A DNA stretch of 64,000 nt, from contig NZ_JAKSYE010000076.1 in the NCBI RefSeq assembly GCF_022829685.1, positions 124,001 to 188,000 on the forward strand, written 5' to 3'. Of this stretch, positions 1-8,274 are shown piece by piece; positions within the stretch are counted from its first letter, which is position 1; each line of letters starts with the position of its first letter. The translations under genes and the position numbers were made by a program. Source of the stretch: Methylobacterium sp. E-045. GTDB lineage: Bacteria; Pseudomonadota; Alphaproteobacteria; Rhizobiales; Beijerinckiaceae. The notes beneath the pieces are model-generated. The model worked only from the letters and a program-made list of their open reading frames with translations. It was not told the DNA's origin and made no database searches.

Positions 1-236
1 ATCCCGCGCCCGAGCGGCGGCTCGAGGTCGCCCGTCCGCCAGTTGCCGTTGACGACGTTGAGCATCACCTGCGCCCCGCCCCGCTCGAGATAGGCAAAGC
101 CGTTCTCCGGCCGGGCATAGGCCACCGAAAATCCGAGCGTCCCGCACCAGAAGGCGAGGGAGGCGGGCAGGTCGCGAACGTCGAGTTCCGGCACGAGGGG
201 GTTGAACCCGCCGGCCGGCAGCCCGTCGCCCGTCAT
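1..236 (-). CDS. VOC (glyoxalase/bleomycin-resistance fold) protein, 3' part missing
   Basis: The gene reads leftward and is cut by the window edge; 78 codons are visible from an ATG at 234-236. The protein begins with a short leader, then LVPELDVRDLPASLAFW and YLERGGAQVMLN, which is the usual first beta-alpha-beta-beta-beta module of VOC proteins. Such proteins are metal-dependent lyases, dioxygenases or drug-binding resistance proteins; the visible part does not tell which. Its ATG overlaps the TGA stop of the VWA gene as ATGA, so the two genes are translationally coupled and this one is the downstream partner. Confidence 0.8.
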   Translation of the reverse strand, partial: MTGDGLPAGGFNPLVPELDVRDLPASLAFWCGTLGFSVAYARPENGFAYLERGGAQVMLNVVNGNWRTGDLEPPLGRG

Positions 237-1408
237 CGCACCAGCGCCCGCATGGCCCCGTCGATCCCCTCGATGTTCAGAGGGAACATCCTGTCCGACA
301 CGATCCTGCGGATCATGCCGATGGACTGGGTGTAGGCCCAGTGCTCGGCGGGGACCGGATTGAGCCAGACCGATTTCGGGAACCGCTCGAGCACTCGTTC
401 CAGCCAGACCTGGCCCGGCTCCTCGTTCCAATGCTTCACCGAGCCGCCCTGCATGGCGATCTCGTAGGGGCTCATGGAGGCGTCGCCGACGAAGACGACG
501 CGATAGTCGGACGGATAGATGCGCAGCACGTCGAGAAGCGGGATCGCCTCGTCGTGGCGCCGGCGGTTCTCCTTCCAGACGCGCTCGTAGGGGCAGTTGT
601 GGAAGTAGAAATGCTCCACGTACTTGAACTCGGCGCGGGCCGCCGAGAACAGCTCCTCGGCGAGCGCCACGTGCCAGTCCATCGACCCGCCGACATCGAG
701 GAAGAGCAAGACTTTTACGGCATTGCGGCGCTCCGGACGCAGCTTCACGTCGAGATAGCCCTTGGCCGCCGTCTCGCGGATGGTCCCGTCGAGATCGAGC
801 TCGTCGGCGGCGCCCATGCGGGCGAAGCGGCGCAGGCGGCGCAGGGCCACCCGCATGTTGCGGGTGCCGAGTTCGACGCCGTCGTCGAGATCCCTGAACT
901 CGCGCTTGTCCCAGACCTTCACCGCGCGAAAATTCCGGTTGCCGTCCTGGCCGATGCGGATGCCTTCGGGGTTGTAGCCATAGGCGCCGAACGGGGAGGT
1001 GCCGCCGGTGCCGATCCACTTGTTGCCGCCCTGGTGGCGTTCCTTCTGCTCGGCGAGCCGCTGTTTCAGCGTCTCGAACAGCTTGTCCCATCCGAGCGCC
1101 TTCAACTCCGCCTTCTCGGCGTCGGTGAGATATTTCTCCGCCAGCTTGCGCAGCCATTCCTCGGGGATCGCCGTGGGCTCCGCCGCCTCGCCGAGGGTCT
1201 CGATCCCCTTGAACACGGTGCCGAACACCCGGTCGAAGCGGTCGAGATGGCGCTCGTCCTTCACCAAGGCGGTGCGGGCGAGGAGATAGAACTCCTCGAC
1301 GCGCTTGTCCGCCAGATCCCGGTCCAGGGCTTCGAGCAGCATGAGATGCTCCCGCAACGTGACGGGAACCTTGGCATCGCGCAGGGCCGTGAAGAAATGC
1401 AGCAGCAT
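233..1408 (-). CDS. VWA-domain CoxE-like protein
   Basis: A 391-residue protein starting at MLLHFFTALRDAKVPV. Further upstream in-frame starts only add an Arg/Pro-rich stretch and were not used. The N-terminal half is the helical region typical of CoxE/DUF444-like partners of MoxR ATPases. The C-terminal half is a von Willebrand A domain with a degenerate MIDAS beginning LFLDVGGSMDWH; the usual DxSxS reads DVGGS, so the first Ser is replaced. In this family the VWA protein works with a MoxR AAA+ ATPase to mature or insert cofactors in target enzymes. A MoxR gene lies at 7343 on the opposite strand, so the usual adjacency is broken here. It is coupled to the VOC gene downstream. Confidence 0.88.
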   Translation of the reverse strand: MLLHFFTALRDAKVPVTLREHLMLLEALDRDLADKRVEEFYLLARTALVKDERHLDRFDRVFGTVFKGIETLGEAAEPTAIPEEWLRKLAEKYLTDAEKAELKALGWDKLFETLKQRLAEQKERHQGGNKWIGTGGTSPFGAYGYNPEGIRIGQDGNRNFRAVKVWDKREFRDLDDGVELGTRNMRVALRRLRRFARMGAADELDLDGTIRETAAKGYLDVKLRPERRNAVKVLLFLDVGGSMDWHVALAEELFSAARAEFKYVEHFYFHNCPYERVWKENRRRHDEAIPLLDVLRIYPSDYRVVFVGDASMSPYEIAMQGGSVKHWNEEPGQVWLERVLERFPKSVWLNPVPAEHWAYTQSIGMIRRIVSDRMFPLNIEGIDGAMRALVR

Positions 1409-1719
1409 GGGCGGAGAACGCGCGATCCCGGCGTTCGGGTCAAGGGCGCAGACGCATCGGTTCGCGCCCGACCGGCCGCCACCGTTCACGGGCCGATGAA
1501 CTGAGCCGGATAACGGAAATCGCCTGATTTCAGCGGGACATGCGGGGCGTTCTCGTCGTTCGGCACCGACGAAGCTGGGTATAAGTCGGGAATTCTGTTG
1601 ATATCACCGCAAACTGTGTTCGTTGCACCTTCAACACTGTCATTGGAATCAAACAGCTGAGAGGCAGAGTGAACGTCAAGTCAGGGCCGGGGTATTTGGC
1701 AGAGTTAAGGGTGGACGTT
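1409..1719. other. Intergenic region between divergent genes
   Basis: This stretch separates the leftward VWA gene from the rightward gene at 1720. The part from about 1580 to 1670 is clearly richer in A and T than its surroundings and probably holds promoters for one or both genes. A GTG at 1669 preceded by AGAGG is an alternative start for the rightward gene. I see no RNA gene or clear inverted repeat. Confidence 0.45.
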
Positions 1720-2172
1720 ATGGCGCTCGTCTTGCGCTCCTTGAGTGATTTCAAGCGGTTTCTCGCGAAGCCGGGCGCGACGATTCAGATCGTGCGGAAC
1801 ACCTTCATCGAACGCCAGGCCGCCTCGTTCCAAGAGGCCTATCGCCAGAAGGGCATGTACGAGCCGCGCACCGTCCAGGCGATCTCGAAGAAGGCGGCGG
1901 TCTTCGCCATCAAGGGCCATCCGACGACGGTCTGGCTCTATTGGGACAAGGGCACGCGGAACTGGCGCTATTCCGGCGACACCGTGGCCGTGCCCCTCAA
2001 TACCGGCGTCGGCCCTCCCGACGAGATCATCTATCGCTGCAGCTTCTCGCCGGGATCAGAGCCGAAGGCCCGTGCGCCCGCCCGCGCCAAGACCGCCGAT
2101 CCCGCGCCCGCATCGCCGCCGGACAAGCCGACCCCGACCATGCCCGAACGCGGCCAAGGCCGCCTGTTCTGA
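1720..2172 (+). CDS. Hypothetical protein, about 150 residues
   Basis: I do not recognise a named family. The start chosen is the ATG at 1720 (MALVLRSLSDFKRFL) with AAGG nine bases upstream; a GTG at 1669 with a closer AGAGG would add 17 residues. The first 105 or so residues look folded (mixed hydrophobic, with IQIVRNTFIERQA and VWLYWDKGTRNWRYSGD). The last 40 are a Pro/Ala/Lys tail ending in GQGRLF. There is no signal peptide or membrane segment, so it is probably cytoplasmic. It stands alone, divergent from the VWA gene and convergent with the Kef antiporter gene. Confidence 0.7.
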   Translation: MALVLRSLSDFKRFLAKPGATIQIVRNTFIERQAASFQEAYRQKGMYEPRTVQAISKKAAVFAIKGHPTTVWLYWDKGTRNWRYSGDTVAVPLNTGVGPPDEIIYRCSFSPGSEPKARAPARAKTADPAPASPPDKPTPTMPERGQGRLF

Positions 2173-2400
2173 CCCCTATCCACGGCATGTCTCGTCAAAC
2201 CGATTCGTGAGCGGCAGATCAGCGCCGGCCATCGCCATGTCTCCAAAGTCGACAATAGCCTGAAGCTACCCCGGGCGCCGACCTTCGCAATAGCTTTCGT
2301 TGGTCGATGCGGCTCAATTCAGAGACTTTGGCGAGTTATCCACGTCTCCGACAGAGTCGCCGTGCCGTTCTGTACGAAACAGGACGCAATCCGGGATCGA

Positions 2401-4254
2401 TCAGGCACTCTTGGCGGTAGGTTCTTCTTTTGCCGGTGCTTCCCGCGCCTCCGTCACCTTCCCCGCCTCCACGTTCTTGCCCACGGTGCGGCGCGCCCGG
2501 AAGGCCGGCCTCACCTCGGTCTCCTTGCGCTTGAGCATGGACCGGTACTCGTCGCGCCGCTCGTGGATCGAGGCGATGACGAGGCCCATGGGGACGCCCA
2601 CATCGACCAGCACGGCTTCGGAGAGCTGCAGGGACGCCTCGATCGTCTCCGGCACGGCGTCGTCGACGCCCATCTCGTAGAGCGCCGTGGCGTGGCGGGC
2701 ATCCCTGGCGCGGGCGACGATGGTGATGTCGCGCCGTTCGGCGCGCGCCGCTTCCACCACGGCCTCCACGGCGCGGGGATTGTCGAGGGTGACGACGAGG
2801 GCGCGGGCATTGGCGATGTCGCAGCGCCGCAGCAGCTCCGGGTTGGAGGAATCGCCGAAATAGACCGGGTTGCCGAGGCGGCGGTGCTCGGACACGCGGG
2901 CCGCGTCGGCATCGAGGGCGAGATACGGGATCTTGTGGCGGGTCAGCATCTCGCCGACCTGGCGTCCGACCCGGCCGTAGCCGGCGATGATGACTCGGTT
3001 CTGCTGCTTGTCCGGCACCGGCTCGGCGCGGGCGCGGCCGAGATGGGAGCGGGACATCCGCTTGCCCAGGCGCCGGGCCAGGCTCGCGAGACCCGGAATC
3101 GCGATCATCGTCACCGTGGTGACGATCAGCGCCGCCTGGCCGAGGCCGTCCGGCACGAGGCCGCCGGCAATGGCGCCGCCGATGAGGACGAAGGCGAATT
3201 CGCCGCCGGGGCCGAGGAGGAGCGCGGCTTCCAGGGCGACGCCGCGCGGGATGCGCAGGAACCGGGCCGCCACGAGGATGACCGCGCCCTTGATCAGGAT
3301 CAGCCCGATGGACAGGCCGAGGATGGTCTTGGGCGCCGCCATCAGCTGGGCCGGGTCGAGGTTCATGCCCACGGACACGAAGAAGACCCCGAGCAGCAGG
3401 CCCTTGAACGGATCGATCGTCGCCTCGATCGCCCGGCGATACTCGGTCTCGGCCAGGAGCAGGCCGGCGACGAAGGCACCGAGCGTCATCGAGAGGCCGC
3501 TCACCGCCGCCGTCAGGGCGGTCGCCACGATGACGAGGAGGCAGGCCGCCATGAACAGTTCCGGCGAGCGGGTCCGGGCGACGAGCTGGAACAGGGGGCG
3601 CAGGGCGAGGCGGCCGGCGACCACGATGAGGACGAGGGCGATGGCCGCCTGGCCCAGGGCGATGGCGAGCGCGCCTCCCACATCCGCCCCGTCGCTGCGG
3701 CCGAGCACCGCGATGGCGAACAGCATCGGCGCGACGGCGAGGTCCTGGAACAGCAGCACGGCGAAGCTCGCGCGGCCCGCCGGCGTGTTCAGGCGCTTCT
3801 GCTCGGCCAGGACCGGCAGGACCACGGCGGTGGAGGACAGGGCGAGGGCGAGACCGACGATGACGGAGGCGGCCAGCGGCACGTCGAGGGCGAACAGGAT
3901 GATGCCGATGACCAGGGAGGAGGCGAGCACCTGTGCCGAGCCGAGGCCGAAGACGAGGCGACGCAGGATGCGCAGCCGTTCCCAGGACAGCTCGACGCCG
4001 ATCATGAACATCAGGAAGATCACGCCGAACTCGGCCAGATGCGCGATCTCGGACCGGTTGCCGATGGTGAAGATCGAGAGCCATGGCACCGTGTCGGCGA
4101 GCCGTCCGAGGCCGAAGGGACCGAGAAGCGCGCCCGCGCCGATGAAGCCCAGCACCGGACTGATCCGCAGCCGATGGAACAGCGGCACCACCACGCCCGC
4201 GGTGACGAGAAAGATGATCGCTTCCTTGTAGGATCCGGCGTGAACGTCCGTCAT
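2401..4254 (-). CDS. Kef-type monovalent cation:proton antiporter (CPA2) with TrkA-N domain
   Basis: A 617-residue inner-membrane protein. About twelve hydrophobic segments fill residues 8-385 and match the Na+/H+ exchanger fold of KefB/KefC/YbaL. From about residue 420 a cytosolic RCK/TrkA-N domain begins with the Rossmann loop GYGRVG and DADAARV. Such proteins exchange K+ or Na+ for protons under nucleotide or glutathione-adduct control. The start is MTDVHAGSYKEA; upstream codons in frame are Arg/Ser/Pro-rich and not membrane-like. The tail after residue 540 is charged and variable. The gene is monocistronic, convergent with the gene ending at 2172. Whether it carries K+ or Na+ cannot be read from sequence. 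Confidence 0.92.
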   Translation of the reverse strand: MTDVHAGSYKEAIIFLVTAGVVVPLFHRLRISPVLGFIGAGALLGPFGLGRLADTVPWLSIFTIGNRSEIAHLAEFGVIFLMFMIGVELSWERLRILRRLVFGLGSAQVLASSLVIGIILFALDVPLAASVIVGLALALSSTAVVLPVLAEQKRLNTPAGRASFAVLLFQDLAVAPMLFAIAVLGRSDGADVGGALAIALGQAAIALVLIVVAGRLALRPLFQLVARTRSPELFMAACLLVIVATALTAAVSGLSMTLGAFVAGLLLAETEYRRAIEATIDPFKGLLLGVFFVSVGMNLDPAQLMAAPKTILGLSIGLILIKGAVILVAARFLRIPRGVALEAALLLGPGGEFAFVLIGGAIAGGLVPDGLGQAALIVTTVTMIAIPGLASLARRLGKRMSRSHLGRARAEPVPDKQQNRVIIAGYGRVGRQVGEMLTRHKIPYLALDADAARVSEHRRLGNPVYFGDSSNPELLRRCDIANARALVVTLDNPRAVEAVVEAARAERRDITIVARARDARHATALYEMGVDDAVPETIEASLQLSEAVLVDVGVPMGLVIASIHERRDEYRSMLKRKETEVRPAFRARRTVGKNVEAGKVTEAREAPAKEEPTAKSA

Positions 4255-4615
4255 CGAGCTGGGCAATCTCCCGAAAGTGGTGCGCGCGAGGGCTGGCCGA
4301 GATGGGGCGGCCGAAGTTCTGCACAGGGAACTCCGGCTGCGGGAATCGATCGGACCGCCGACAGCGTTGAGACCATGCAAGCCCCTATGGCGCCTGGGCA
4401 ACCTGCTTTTTGCCCGCTCATGCGGAAATCATCCCGCGCGCCGCCGAGCCATGCATGAGGGGCGCGCTGGCGCGCGCGGCTTTTGCGCTGCGATACGGAA
4501 TGGCGCAAAAACGGCACAATGGCCGCATAGGGCGGATCTTAACGATCGGTTAAGCCCGGCTCGCCTCACGATGTGTTGCGTCGTTCGCCGCGTTTTTTGA
4601 AGACACGAGTGCCTC
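4255..4615. other. Divergent intergenic region (antiporter / membrane module)
   Basis: The region holds the start regions of two divergent transcripts. The only clear element is the TTAA-N7-TTAA site at 4539-4553, 62 bases before the rightward ATG. A run of six T residues lies near 4594-4599. No small ORF with a good ribosome site was found. Confidence 0.5.
4539..4553 (+). promoter_or_regulatory. CtrA-type binding site TTAA-N7-TTAA
   Basis: TTAA CGATCGG TTAA is an exact match to the full CtrA recognition sequence known in alphaproteobacteria. It sits within a perfect inverted repeat (CTTAAC / GTTAAG, 4538-4554). Its distance of 62 bases from the start at 4616 is suitable for promoter control. 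It is the only full match I found in the window, where TTAA is rare. Confidence 0.6.
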
Positions 4616-5818
4616 ATGCGAAAGTCGCCTCCCAGCCGGGATGTTCAGCGCGAACGACGTGACTGGATCCGCGAGTCCGAGCGCTGGACCCACGAGCGCC
4701 ATCTCGAGAAGGGCTACCGGATCAAGTGGGGCTATGTCGGGATCGCGTATCTCGTCGAGTTCATGGTCATCGGCGCGTCCCTCTGGGGCGCCTGGCTGTT
4801 CGCCGGGGTCTACAGCGACGGGGACGACAAGGCCTTCTATTTCATGCTGCTGGCGCCGCTGGTCTATGCGGCGGTGGAACTCTGCCGCGTGCCGCTGGGC
4901 ATCCTGGCCCGCACGCAGCGCTCCTACTTCATCCGGGTATTGGCCATCGTCGGCATCATCTTCGCCGCCGGCGTGACCACGAAGTCGGTGTCGCAGCTCG
5001 GCGAGATGATGTTCCACCCGCGCCTGATGGACGCGGCCAAGGCCAAGACCGCCCTCAAGGACGCGCAGGCCGACCGCTCGACCATCGACAACCGCATCGC
5101 CGCCGCCGATGCCCGCGTGGCCCAGTACACGACCGAACTCGACCAGATCGAGAAGCGCGCCGCCGAGAATGCGAGCCAGCTCTCCGCCTTGCCCGCCCAG
5201 CGCTGCGAACGCGTCTCCGGCACCAACAGCAAGGGCCAGCGCTATTCCAACCTGAAATGCGTCACCGATCCGCGTACCGCCACCCTGAACGCCAGCGTCG
5301 GCAAGGCCGGCGCCGACCGGGCCGTGGTGACGAAGTCCCTCGAAGAGGCGCGCAGGGCGCGGGCCGAGCTCGATCGCGGCGCGGCCGAGCGCAAGGTGGC
5401 CGATGCCGAACAGGCCTACCGGAACTCGGTGAACCGCTCGCAGCTCCACTCCTTCACCGCCATGGTCTACGGCGTCGACCCGATCGACGTGACCGATGCG
5501 CAGGTCCACGCCTTCCTGCGCATCTTCGTGTTCGTGCCGGCCCTCTGCGCCGCCTTCGCCTCGACGATCCTGGCACTCTGCGCCGTCTCGGTGCGCAAGA
5601 CCTTCATGGACGAGGACGATCTCGGCGCGGCCGTGAACCTCGAAGCGACGCCCTACATGCTCGACTCGATCACCGAGTCCCTGCGCCGGGAAATGGGGAT
5701 GGCACCGCCCAAGCCCGTGCGTGACGTGACGCCCACGGGCGAGGTGATCCCGCTGGATCGCCGGACCGCGCCCAGTGCCAACGTGCCGCCGGTGGCCAGC
5801 GCGGGAGCGGGCGCATGA
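4616..5818 (+). CDS. Membrane protein with periplasmic or cytoplasmic coiled-coil loop, function unknown
   Basis: A 400-residue protein. A basic, polar N-terminus is followed by hydrophobic segments near residues 38-66, 72-98 and 103-124. Residues about 138-275 form an Ala/Glu/Arg-rich heptad-like coiled coil interrupted by a short insert with two Cys (QRCERVSG and LKCVTDP). A fourth hydrophobic segment lies near 300-328, followed by a Pro-rich cytoplasmic tail. I recognise no named domain; the layout resembles DUF4407-like phage and bacterial membrane proteins only in outline. It overlaps the next gene by four bases (ATGA), so the two products very likely act together. The CtrA site upstream suggests cell-cycle control. 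Confidence 0.8.
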   Translation: MRKSPPSRDVQRERRDWIRESERWTHERHLEKGYRIKWGYVGIAYLVEFMVIGASLWGAWLFAGVYSDGDDKAFYFMLLAPLVYAAVELCRVPLGILARTQRSYFIRVLAIVGIIFAAGVTTKSVSQLGEMMFHPRLMDAAKAKTALKDAQADRSTIDNRIAAADARVAQYTTELDQIEKRAAENASQLSALPAQRCERVSGTNSKGQRYSNLKCVTDPRTATLNASVGKAGADRAVVTKSLEEARRARAELDRGAAERKVADAEQAYRNSVNRSQLHSFTAMVYGVDPIDVTDAQVHAFLRIFVFVPALCAAFASTILALCAVSVRKTFMDEDDLGAAVNLEATPYMLDSITESLRREMGMAPPKPVRDVTPTGEVIPLDRRTAPSANVPPVASAGAGA

Positions 5819-6459
5819 GCATCCATGCATCGGGGACGCCGGAGAACGTGGTTCTCGCCCAGAGCGTCAACGGCCGCCTCCGGGCGGAGACGCGGATCAC
5901 CGCCGCGCGCGCCTTCCTGTTCCGGGCGATCGGGGCGGGCGCCTTCGCGGCGCTGGCCGGCATCGGCGTCGGCGCCGCCTCCTACGGCTGGGCCTACATG
6001 AACCAGTTCGATTCGGCGGCCGAGAAGATCGCCGCCGCCATGCAGGCGGCGCTGGCCGACGTGACCCTGAAGACGAAGGGCGAGGTGACCCTCACCGACA
6101 ACGTCCTGAAGCTGGAGGGAGGGCCCGTCCGGTCCTCCCCGGCGCCGACCCAGGCCCAGCTCGGCAAGGACGCCGCGCCCGCCTCGAAGGCCACGGTGAA
6201 CACCACCTTCACGGTGTTCAAGCAGGTGCCCTACATGGACGGCCAGATCGTCACCGGCTGGAACTTCCGCGCCAACGAGGAAGTGCCGTTCCAGCAATAT
6301 TGCTATTTCTCGCGCCGGACCAACGAGGCCAAGGGCCAGGTCGAGATGAAGATCGACCTCGCCATGGACGGCAAGGTTCTGCCGCAACCGCAGAAATCCG
6401 ACGTGAACCTCGCGATCCTCGCCTCGAACTGCGTGTGGAGCGACGGGAAGTCGCTTTGA
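5815..6459 (+). CDS. Single-span membrane protein, partner of the upstream gene, function unknown
   Basis: A 214-residue protein starting at the ATG that overlaps the upstream stop. Residues 1-32 are polar, residues about 33-62 form one membrane span (FRAIGAGAFAALAGIGVG), and the remaining 150 residues form a globular domain. That domain ends with a region containing two Cys (QYCYFSRR and SNCVWSDG) that could form a disulfide if it is periplasmic. No family name is recognised. Translational coupling and the shared control region suggest a complex with the four-span coiled-coil protein. Confidence 0.78.
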   Translation: MSIHASGTPENVVLAQSVNGRLRAETRITAARAFLFRAIGAGAFAALAGIGVGAASYGWAYMNQFDSAAEKIAAAMQAALADVTLKTKGEVTLTDNVLKLEGGPVRSSPAPTQAQLGKDAAPASKATVNTTFTVFKQVPYMDGQIVTGWNFRANEEVPFQQYCYFSRRTNEAKGQVEMKIDLAMDGKVLPQPQKSDVNLAILASNCVWSDGKSL

Positions 6460-6468
6460 GGCGCCTGT

Positions 6469-6915
6469 TCAGGCCGGTCGATCCTCCGGTGCCTGCCGCG
6501 TGGGGTTGATGACCGTCAGACCGGTGAAATCCCGCTCGTTCGCGGTGACCACGACACAGTCGTGCACCTGCGCGATCGCCGCAATGATCATGTCGAGGGC
6601 AGAGCGGGGGCGGCCGGCCCGCCGCCCCTCCGCCATCAGCCTCGCCCATACGAGTGCCGCGTCGCCGTCAAAGGACAAAATTCGGCCCGCGAACAGGGCG
6701 ACGGGTCCGTCCTCGCCGAAAAACCACGTTTCCAGATCGTCTCGCTTGCGGCCGCTGGGCATCTCCAGAATGCCCCTTCGGATCTCCGCCATCGTGAGGG
6801 AAGCAATGAAAAGGTCGGAATCCGGTCGATCCGCCAGCCAAGCCGTCAGCAAGGGGGACGGCGTCGGCTTGACGATGTCGCTGATGACGTTGGTGTCGAG
6901 AAGATAGCGGGTCAC
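6469..6915 (-). CDS. vapC: VapC-type PIN-domain toxin
   Basis: A 148-residue PIN-domain ribonuclease starting at GTG (6913-6915). The acidic residues expected for metal binding are visible: Asp7 in LLDTNV, Glu44 in MAEIRRG, Asp108 in SALDMI and Asp129 in ANERDF. Such toxins usually cleave tRNA or rRNA and are held inactive by the product of the gene just upstream. Toxin start and antitoxin stop overlap as GTGA, the classical arrangement. Length and motif order are normal, so the toxin looks intact. Confidence 0.92.
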   Translation of the reverse strand: MTRYLLDTNVISDIVKPTPSPLLTAWLADRPDSDLFIASLTMAEIRRGILEMPSGRKRDDLETWFFGEDGPVALFAGRILSFDGDAALVWARLMAEGRRAGRPRSALDMIIAAIAQVHDCVVVTANERDFTGLTVINPTRQAPEDRPA

Positions 6916-7214
6916 AGGTCGATCCCGCGCCCCGTTCCCTTGTCGCGATTCAGTTCCAGATCCGACCCCACCAGAGGAGACCTGCGCAGGGCTGCGAGAA
7001 TACCGCCCGTCTTTTCGGGTGGGTTCTGGAGTGCGTCGGTGAGGGCAGTGCGGATGCGGGCGGCGTCCGGCCCGTCCTCCGTCAGCCGACGGGCGATGGA
7101 ACGGATGAGCGGTCGGTCGGTTTCCCTCGCCGCAACTTCGAAGCGTGCGATGCCGCGCTGCGTCAGTCGGAGCCGATAGGCGCTGAGCGCTCGCTTCTGC
7201 GACGTGTTGTCCAT
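6912..7214 (-). CDS. Antitoxin of the VapC-type pair
   Basis: A 100-residue basic protein preceding the toxin. It has no obvious AbrB or classical ribbon-helix-helix signature that I can name. It resembles the family of about 90-100 residues often found upstream of PIN toxins in alphaproteobacteria: an N-terminal YRLRLTQRGIARFEV segment, a central helical region, and a C-terminal tail ILAALRRSPLVGSDL that would wrap the toxin. It is likely to bind the direct repeats just upstream of its own start (7230-7251) and repress the operon. The ribosome site GGAGG precedes the ATG. Confidence 0.82.
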   Translation of the reverse strand: MDNTSQKRALSAYRLRLTQRGIARFEVAARETDRPLIRSIARRLTEDGPDAARIRTALTDALQNPPEKTGGILAALRRSPLVGSDLELNRDKGTGRGIDL

Positions 7215-7229
7215 GGCTCGCCTCCACCG

Positions 7230-7251
7230 TATATCCGGTCATATATCCGGT
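7230..7251 (-). promoter_or_regulatory. Probable operator of the toxin-antitoxin operon (two direct repeats)
   Basis: Read on the minus strand, ACCGGATATA occurs twice with a 12-base period (7242-7251 and 7230-7239), immediately before the ribosome site and ATG of the antitoxin gene. Spaced, same-phase repeats at this place are typical for autorepression by an antitoxin. The AT-rich TATA cores may also be part of the promoter. Confidence 0.6.
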
Positions 7252-7342
7252 CGGGTAGACACCGACAAGAAACGGCGCGAGGAACGGCGATGGTGCCGTA
7301 CTGGGCCGTTGGCCCCGCAACCCCCGCACGGACGGACGCCTC

Positions 7343-8194
7343 ATGCGCTTTACCGGCACCGCCGATTACGTCGCCACCTCGGACCTCACCACCGCCGTCA
7401 ACGCGGCCATCGTGCTGGAACGGCCGCTTCTGGTGAAGGGCGAGCCCGGCACCGGCAAGACGGTGCTCGCCGAGGAGATCGCCGAGGGGCTCGGCGCGCC
7501 GCTCCTCACCTGGAACGTCAAATCCACCACCAAGGCGCAGCAGGGCCTCTACGAATACGACGCGGTCTCGCGCCTGCGCGACAGCCAGCTCGGCGATCCG
7601 CGCGTGTCGGAGATCGGCAACTACATCCGCCGCGGCAAGCTGTGGGAGGCGTTCACCCATCCCCAGCGCCCGGTCCTCCTCATCGACGAGATCGACAAGG
7701 CCGATATCGAGTTCCCCAACGACCTCCTGACCGAACTCGACCGGATGGAGTTCCACGTCTACGAGACCGGGGAGACGGTGAAGGCGGTCCGCCGCCCCAT
7801 CGTCGTCATCACCTCGAACAACGAGAAGGAACTGCCGGACGCGTTCCTGCGCCGCTGCTTCTTCCACTACATCAAGTTCCCCGATGCCGAGACGCTGAAG
7901 GCCATCGTCGAGGTGCATTACCCCGGCATCAAGCACCGCCTCGTGGAGGAGGCCCTGCGGGTCTTCCTCGAGACGCGGGAGATGCCGGGCCTGAAGAAGA
8001 AGCCGTCCACGTCGGAATTGCTGGATTGGCTCAAGCTCCTCGTCTCGGAGGACGTCTCGCCGGAGACCCTGCGCGAACGCGACGGCCGCAAGCTGATCCC
8101 GCCGCTTCACGGCGCGCTCCTGAAGAACGAGCAGGATGTCGGCCTGTTCGAGAAACTGGCCTTCATGATGCGTCGCGAGGGCAGGGGTGGATAG
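7343..8194 (+). CDS. MoxR-family AAA+ ATPase
   Basis: A 283-residue AAA+ protein. Walker A is GEPGTGKT at residues 33-40, Walker B is LLIDEIDKAD near residues 112-121, sensor 1 is VITSNNEKELPD and the arginine-finger region is FLRRCFFHYI. This is the MoxR group that acts as a chaperone with a VWA partner in maturing metalloenzymes such as methanol or CO dehydrogenases. The cognate candidate is the CoxE-like gene at 233-1408 rather than a neighbour. It is divergent from the toxin-antitoxin operon and followed by an aldo/keto reductase gene 80 bases downstream. Confidence 0.92.
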   Translation: MRFTGTADYVATSDLTTAVNAAIVLERPLLVKGEPGTGKTVLAEEIAEGLGAPLLTWNVKSTTKAQQGLYEYDAVSRLRDSQLGDPRVSEIGNYIRRGKLWEAFTHPQRPVLLIDEIDKADIEFPNDLLTELDRMEFHVYETGETVKAVRRPIVVITSNNEKELPDAFLRRCFFHYIKFPDAETLKAIVEVHYPGIKHRLVEEALRVFLETREMPGLKKKPSTSELLDWLKLLVSEDVSPETLRERDGRKLIPPLHGALLKNEQDVGLFEKLAFMMRREGRGG

Positions 8195-8274
8195 GACGGC
8201 CCCTGGCGAAATCGCCCTCGCCGGCCACATCAACTCCTGATGTCGCGTCCCCATCCTGCAAGCGGAGCGCACCC

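Noticed and set aside
2362..4458. Very long open frame on the plus strand opposite the Kef antiporter gene
   Set aside because: Its product is rich in His, Arg, Gly, Asp and Glu with no membrane or domain pattern, as expected for the complement of a high-GC gene; the minus strand has a full antiporter with RCK domain.
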